Origin: Mucilaginibacter gossypii
Lineage (GTDB): Bacteria; Bacteroidota; Bacteroidia; Sphingobacteriales; Sphingobacteriaceae
DNA: 64,000 bases
Assembly (NCBI RefSeq): GCF_900100945.1
Contig: NZ_FNCG01000001.1
Coordinates: 434,001 to 498,000, forward strand
Reading direction: 5' to 3'
Shown here: in pieces, positions 60,379 to 64,000 of the stretch
How the letters are laid out: each line of letters opens with the position of its first letter
How positions within the stretch are numbered: position 1 is the stretch's first letter
Program-made: the position numbers and the translations under genes
Notes under the pieces: model-generated
The model's input: only the letters and a program-made list of their open reading frames with translations
The model's database searches: none
Told to the model about the DNA's origin: nothing

Positions 60379-61854
60379 ATGCTTAAACAGAACCTTCAAC
60401 AAAAACTTTTACAAAAACTTTCGCCCCAGCAAATACAATTTATAAAATTGCTGCAGGTGCCTACTGTTTCGCTTGATACCCGGATAAAAGAAGAACTGGA
60501 AGAAAACCCCGCGCTTGAAGATCTGAGCCTTACCAACCTAAACGAACCCGAAGAACAATATCCCGACCGCGACCCCGACGAAGATAATTATAACAACGAT
60601 GAGGAAAAGGGCGAGATGGATGAATTTAATATTGACGACTACCTGCAGGAAGATAACGTAAACGATTACGGATCTCGCTATGATCAAAATGGTGACGATG
60701 AGGATGAGCGTAAAGAGATCCCTATTGCTGTGCAAAGCTCATTTTTTGAAAGTCTGCAAGCCCAGTTAGACCTGCTTCCCCTAAGTGATAAAGATTTCAT
60801 GATCGGCAAGCAAATCATAGGCAGCCTTGATGACGACGGCTATCTGCGCCGCCCCATCATGTCGCTAACCGACGACCTTGCATTTTCACAAAATGTATTG
60901 GCTGAGGATGACGAAGTAGAAGAGATGCTCAAGGTAATCCAGGGCTTTGACCCCCCTGGGGTAGGCGCGCGCAGCTTACAGGAATGCCTGCTGATCCAGC
61001 TTCGCAAAAAAGATGCAAGCGACCCGATCGTAAAAAAAGCCATACAGGTTGTTGAACATTATTTGGATGAGTTTACCCGTAAACATTACGATAAGCTTGA
61101 AAAATCATTGAATATGAACTCCGTTGAGTTGCGTGCGGTGGTCAATGAGATCTTAAAACTCAATCCCAAACCCGGCGATTCAAACGAGATCAACACCAAG
61201 CAAATGCAGGTGATCCCTGATTTTCATATCACTAACAATGATGGCGTGCTCATCCTTACCCTCAATTCAAAAAACGCCCCCGAACTTAGGGTAAGCCGCT
61301 CATACCAGGAAATGTTTCAGCATTATGACAAGGCTTCCCAAAAGGATAAAAAGCTGAAGGAAGCAGTGCAGTTTGTAAAGCAAAAGCTTGATTCGGCCAA
61401 GTGGTTTATTGATGCTATTAAACAGCGCCAGCAAACGCTGCTTAAAACCATGAATGCCATTATGCAGTACCAGTATGAGTTTTTTCTTACCGGTGATGAT
61501 AAAAACCTGAAGCCGATGATCCTGAAAGACATTGCCGACAGGATTGGAATGGATATTTCAACGGTATCCCGGGTAGCCAACTCCAAGTATGTACAAACCG
61601 AGTTTGGTACCTTTCTGCTGAAATCTTTCTTCTCCGAAGCCATCCAAACCGAAAGCGGTGAGGAAGTATCCAATAAAGAGGTTAAAAAGATTTTGGAAGA
61701 GCATATCGGCAAAGAAGATAAACGTCACCCGCTTGCTGATGAAAAATTGACCGAAATACTCAAAGACGCCGGCTACAACATAGCCCGCCGTACCGTAGCC
61801 AAATACCGCGAACAAATGAACATCCCGGTGGCAAGGTTGAGGAAGGAGTTGTAG
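60379..61854 (+). CDS. rpoN: RNA polymerase sigma-54 factor
   Basis: 491 residues. Region I with Gln-rich LKQNLQQKLLQKLSPQQIQF binds enhancer activators; region II is a long acidic linker (DRDPDEDNYNNDEEKGEMDE); region III holds the core-binding part and the helix-turn-helix (LKDIADRIGMDISTVSRVAN); the RpoN box near the end, ARRTVAKYRE, reads the -24 element. All parts intact. No sigma-54 activator gene is adjacent. Confidence 0.97.
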   Translation: MLKQNLQQKLLQKLSPQQIQFIKLLQVPTVSLDTRIKEELEENPALEDLSLTNLNEPEEQYPDRDPDEDNYNNDEEKGEMDEFNIDDYLQEDNVNDYGSRYDQNGDDEDERKEIPIAVQSSFFESLQAQLDLLPLSDKDFMIGKQIIGSLDDDGYLRRPIMSLTDDLAFSQNVLAEDDEVEEMLKVIQGFDPPGVGARSLQECLLIQLRKKDASDPIVKKAIQVVEHYLDEFTRKHYDKLEKSLNMNSVELRAVVNEILKLNPKPGDSNEINTKQMQVIPDFHITNNDGVLILTLNSKNAPELRVSRSYQEMFQHYDKASQKDKKLKEAVQFVKQKLDSAKWFIDAIKQRQQTLLKTMNAIMQYQYEFFLTGDDKNLKPMILKDIADRIGMDISTVSRVANSKYVQTEFGTFLLKSFFSEAIQTESGEEVSNKEVKKILEEHIGKEDKRHPLADEKLTEILKDAGYNIARRTVAKYREQMNIPVARLRKEL

Positions 61855-61858
61855 CTTT

Positions 61859-61890
61859 TTAGAGATTAGAGGTCGGAGATTAGAGATTAG
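61859..61890 (+). repeat. GAGATTAGAGGTC repeat units after rpoN
   Basis: AGAGATTAGAGGTCGGAGAT and a further GAGATTAG unit, the same family as at 21449, 21846 and 24825; here without its inverted partner. Confidence 0.6.
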
Positions 61891-61970
61891 TTGCAAATCA
61901 GATTTGCTTGGCAGTGTGCTTAGCGTATGAGGCGCTGAAACAAATTACCCATGACAACTTAAAAAAGGGG

Positions 61971-62042
61971 TGTCATACTGAGCCCGTCGAAGTATGGCGG
62001 GCGGGCCTCTGCGCACGAGTCTTCGACAGGCTCAGACTGACA
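61971..62042. repeat. Palindromic repeat, family R2
   Basis: TGTCATACTGAGCCCGTCGA (left, from 61971) faces TCGACAGGCTCAGACTGACA (right, to 62042). The 22-base arms pair with three mismatches around a GC-rich centre. Its TGTCA ends match those of family R1. It belongs to a repeat type I know to be scattered in Bacteroidota genomes. Confidence 0.75.
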
Positions 62043-62110
62043 GGCCCTCTTTGTTATTTCACCTTCAGAGGCCCCGGATTTAAGTTACTTAGCATGCCCC
62101 TGCCAAAGTA

Positions 62111-62143
62111 AAACGCCTTAAGAACCAAGTTCTTAAGGCGTTT
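62111..62143. terminator. Perfect bidirectional terminator
   Basis: AAACGCCTTAAGAAC and GTTCTTAAGGCGTTT form a perfect 15 bp stem with a CAA loop between the convergent rpoN and cysteine desulfurase genes. The A/T ends of the stem supply T-rich tails on both strands. Confidence 0.85.
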
Positions 62144-62163
62144 ATATTAGCGTATTTTCAAGC

Positions 62164-63300
62164 TTATACATTCACAGCACAAAGCTCACGAACTTTGGCT
62201 ACTACAAAATCAACTTCTTCTTTTGTATTATACTTTGAGAACGAGAAACGTACCGATGGCCGTGAAGAGCTGGCTCCGATAGCAGTTAACACGTGCGAAC
62301 CAATATCGCTACCCGAACTGCAGGCGCTGCCACCCGAAGCGGAGATCCCGGCAATATCAAGGTTAAACAGCAACATATCGCTCATTTCCATCTCAGGGAA
62401 GGCCACGTTCAATACTGTATATAAACTTTTGTCAGGGGCGGTTTCTCCGTTAAAATTTACGCCCGGTACGTTGGCTATCAGTTGCTCCATCATGTATGAT
62501 TTTAAGCCCTGAATGTGGTTTTGGTGCTGTTCCATTTCGCCGTAAGCAAGTTCAAGCGCTTTGGCCAAACCAACTATGCCGTAAATATTTTCGGTACCGC
62601 CACGCATATTGCGTTCCTGGGCACCACCGTAAATAAAAGGTTTTATTTTGATTTTATGATTGATATGCAGGAAACCCACTCCCTTAGGCCCATGCAATTT
62701 ATGGCCGGCACATACCACAAAATGAGCTTTAAGCTTGCTCAGGTCATGCTGGTAATGGCCCATGGTTTGCACAGTATCACAATGATAAATGGCATTGTAT
62801 GCTTCGCACAGGTCACCAATACGTTCCATGTCCGATAGGGTGCCTATTTCGTTATTGGCATGCATTAATGAAACAAAACTGCGTTCATTTTCTTTCAATA
62901 ATGTTTCCAGATGATCATAATCAATAACACCCTTGCTGTCTATATTTACCAGGCTCAATTTAATAATGCCCGATTTTTCCATTGCTTCCAGCGTGTGGAG
63001 CACTGCGTGATGCTCGGTGGGGCTGGTGATAGCATGGGTAATTTTGTGATCAATGATCCCACACCTGATAGCCGTGTTATCGGCCTCCGTACCGCTTGAT
63101 GTAAAAAAGATTTCGGCGGGCGAGGTGTGCAGTAAACCGGCAATCGTTTTCCGCGAACGCTCAATTAAAGTACGGGCTTCCCGGCCGTGGGCATGTATTG
63201 ACGACGGATTACCAAACTGGCTTTCCATCACCTTATACATCTCCTTCATCACATCCGGATCAAGCGGCGTAGTGGCGGCATTATCAAAATAAACGCGCAT
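62164..63300 (-). CDS. Cysteine desulfurase (IscS/NifS-type)
   Basis: PLP enzyme that takes sulfur from cysteine for Fe-S clusters and thio-modified tRNA. 378 residues: VYFDNAATTPLDPDV at the start, TSPTEHHAVLHTLE, CDTVQTMGH, VVCAGHKLHGPKGVGFLHI with the Schiff-base lysine, and ASGGSACSSGSDIGSHVL with the persulfide cysteine in a long mobile loop. The loop marks group I (NifS/IscS), not SufS. No iscU or iscA lies beside it; an HscA-type chaperone gene is at 33924. Confidence 0.93.
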   Translation of the reverse strand: MRVYFDNAATTPLDPDVMKEMYKVMESQFGNPSSIHAHGREARTLIERSRKTIAGLLHTSPAEIFFTSSGTEADNTAIRCGIIDHKITHAITSPTEHHAVLHTLEAMEKSGIIKLSLVNIDSKGVIDYDHLETLLKENERSFVSLMHANNEIGTLSDMERIGDLCEAYNAIYHCDTVQTMGHYQHDLSKLKAHFVVCAGHKLHGPKGVGFLHINHKIKIKPFIYGGAQERNMRGGTENIYGIVGLAKALELAYGEMEQHQNHIQGLKSYMMEQLIANVPGVNFNGETAPDKSLYTVLNVAFPEMEMSDMLLFNLDIAGISASGGSACSSGSDIGSHVLTAIGASSSRPSVRFSFSKYNTKEEVDFVVAKVRELCAVNV

Positions 63301-63422
63301 TTTTTTTAAATTTATAAATTAATGGATCAGTAACTTCAAAAACACATGCCCGGTAATTATATATAAGCAAGCAACCAACGGTATTTACCGCCGGTTGCCT
63401 GCTATTTTTAATACCAGTAAAA

Positions 63423-64000
63423 TTAACCTTTCAGTTGTAAGATCTCCTTAATATCGATGATGATCTTATTGGCCAAACCGTTTGCCACGGTTTCAGAATT
63501 ACCTTCAGAGTAGATCCTGATAATGGGTTCGGTGTTTGACCTCCGCAAATGTACCCATTCTTTATCAAATTCTATTTTCAGGCCATCAATTGTTGAGTGG
63601 GGCTGCTTGATGTATTTTTCTTCAACTTTCGCCAAAAGGGCGTCTATGTCCATTTCGGGTGTTAACGTTATCTTATTTTTTGAAATAAAATAACCCGGAT
63701 ATGACGCACGCAAACTCGAAACCGATTTACCATATTTAGCCAGATGAGTTAAAAACAACGCGATACCGACTAAAGCGTCACGGCCATAATGTAACTCAGG
63801 GTAAATAACCCCGCCATTACCTTCGCCGCCAATAACAGCGTTAACTTCTTTCATTTTGTTAACCACGTTAACCTCCCCAACCGCAGCCGCATGGTATTCG
63901 CCGCCTGCTTTTTCAGTTACGTCGCGCAGCGCACGGGTTGATGACAGGTTAGATACTGTATTGCCCACATTGTTTTTCAAAACATAATCGGCTACGGCAA
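63423..64000 (-). CDS. glmM: Phosphoglucosamine mutase-like phosphohexomutase, C-terminal part
   Basis: The last 192 codons; the frame stays open to the window edge, so the beginning is outside. Present are the sugar-binding loop VIGGEGNGGVIYPELHYGRD and the phosphate-binding loop HLRRSNTEPIIRIYSEGNS of domain 4. GEGNGG with a following GRDAL fits the GlmM/ManB-like alpha-D-phosphohexomutase family; Bacteroidota phosphoglucosamine mutase is the best match. It makes glucosamine-1-phosphate for peptidoglycan. The phosphoserine loop cannot be checked here. Confidence 0.85.
   Translation of the reverse strand, partial: AVADYVLKNNVGNTVSNLSSTRALRDVTEKAGGEYHAAAVGEVNVVNKMKEVNAVIGGEGNGGVIYPELHYGRDALVGIALFLTHLAKYGKSVSSLRASYPGYFISKNKITLTPEMDIDALLAKVEEKYIKQPHSTIDGLKIEFDKEWVHLRRSNTEPIIRIYSEGNSETVANGLANKIIIDIKEILQLKG

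Overview
The window looks like a chromosomal segment from a Bacteroidota genome, most likely family Sphingobacteriaceae (a Mucilaginibacter/Pedobacter-type organism). Support comes from a SusC-type TonB receptor with its ECF sigma factor and FecR anti-sigma, many secreted glycoside hydrolases with AQ-type signal peptides, a near absence of Shine-Dalgarno sequences, promoters of the TTTG-N19-TAnnTTTG type, a DUF983 protein, an M56 peptidase carrying a TonB-plug tail, and palindromic intergenic repeats of the kind scattered through this phylum. Genus is an inference. No tRNA, rRNA, CRISPR array, prophage or transposase gene was recognised.

Region 1 (1-17.4 kb) is a glycan-utilisation locus. On the minus strand, an ECF sigma factor, FecR and a SusC receptor with an STN domain are followed directly by a GH3 beta-xylosidase-like enzyme that is cut by the window edge. 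On the plus strand follow GH29, GH2 (exo-glucosaminidase/endo-beta-mannosidase-like), GH20, a second GH29 and GH92. Alpha-fucosidase, beta-mannosidase, hexosaminidase, alpha-mannosidase and beta-xylosidase together match the bonds in N-glycans, particularly plant-type N-glycans. Two long palindromic repeats follow the first and the last of the plus-strand hydrolase genes.

Region 2 (17.5-27.2 kb) holds a topoisomerase IB, a BlaI/M56 sensor pair with two operator-like palindromes, and a distinctive accessory set: a Tat-exported flavin amine oxidase, a Tat-exported aminotransferase, and a secreted protein ending in a Hint (Hedgehog/intein) domain that lacks the terminal His-Asn. A diheme cytochrome c and a small zinc-ribbon protein follow. 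The Hint group is the best candidate here for an undescribed system.

Region 3 (27.2-46.8 kb) is mixed: a biotin carboxylase, Nudix and SRPBCC proteins, riboflavin synthase, TPR proteins, an HscA chaperone, an aldo/keto reductase, a hybrid histidine kinase, an AraC regulator with two boxes 21 bp apart and a DUF983 protein, a TrpXYZ-like ABC importer, and several small membrane or hypothetical proteins separated by good terminators.

Region 4 (46.8-64 kb) is mainly core: two amidinotransferase-superfamily enzymes (CtlX-like and arginine deiminase-like), an AraC regulator with a monooxygenase-fold protein, PriA, the rpmH-rnpA-yidD-tsaB cluster with a clear promoter, ChaN-like protein, MscL, sigma-54, a cysteine desulfurase and a phosphoglucosamine mutase cut by the right edge. 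Short-unit repeat families in inverted arrangement fill several intergenic gaps.
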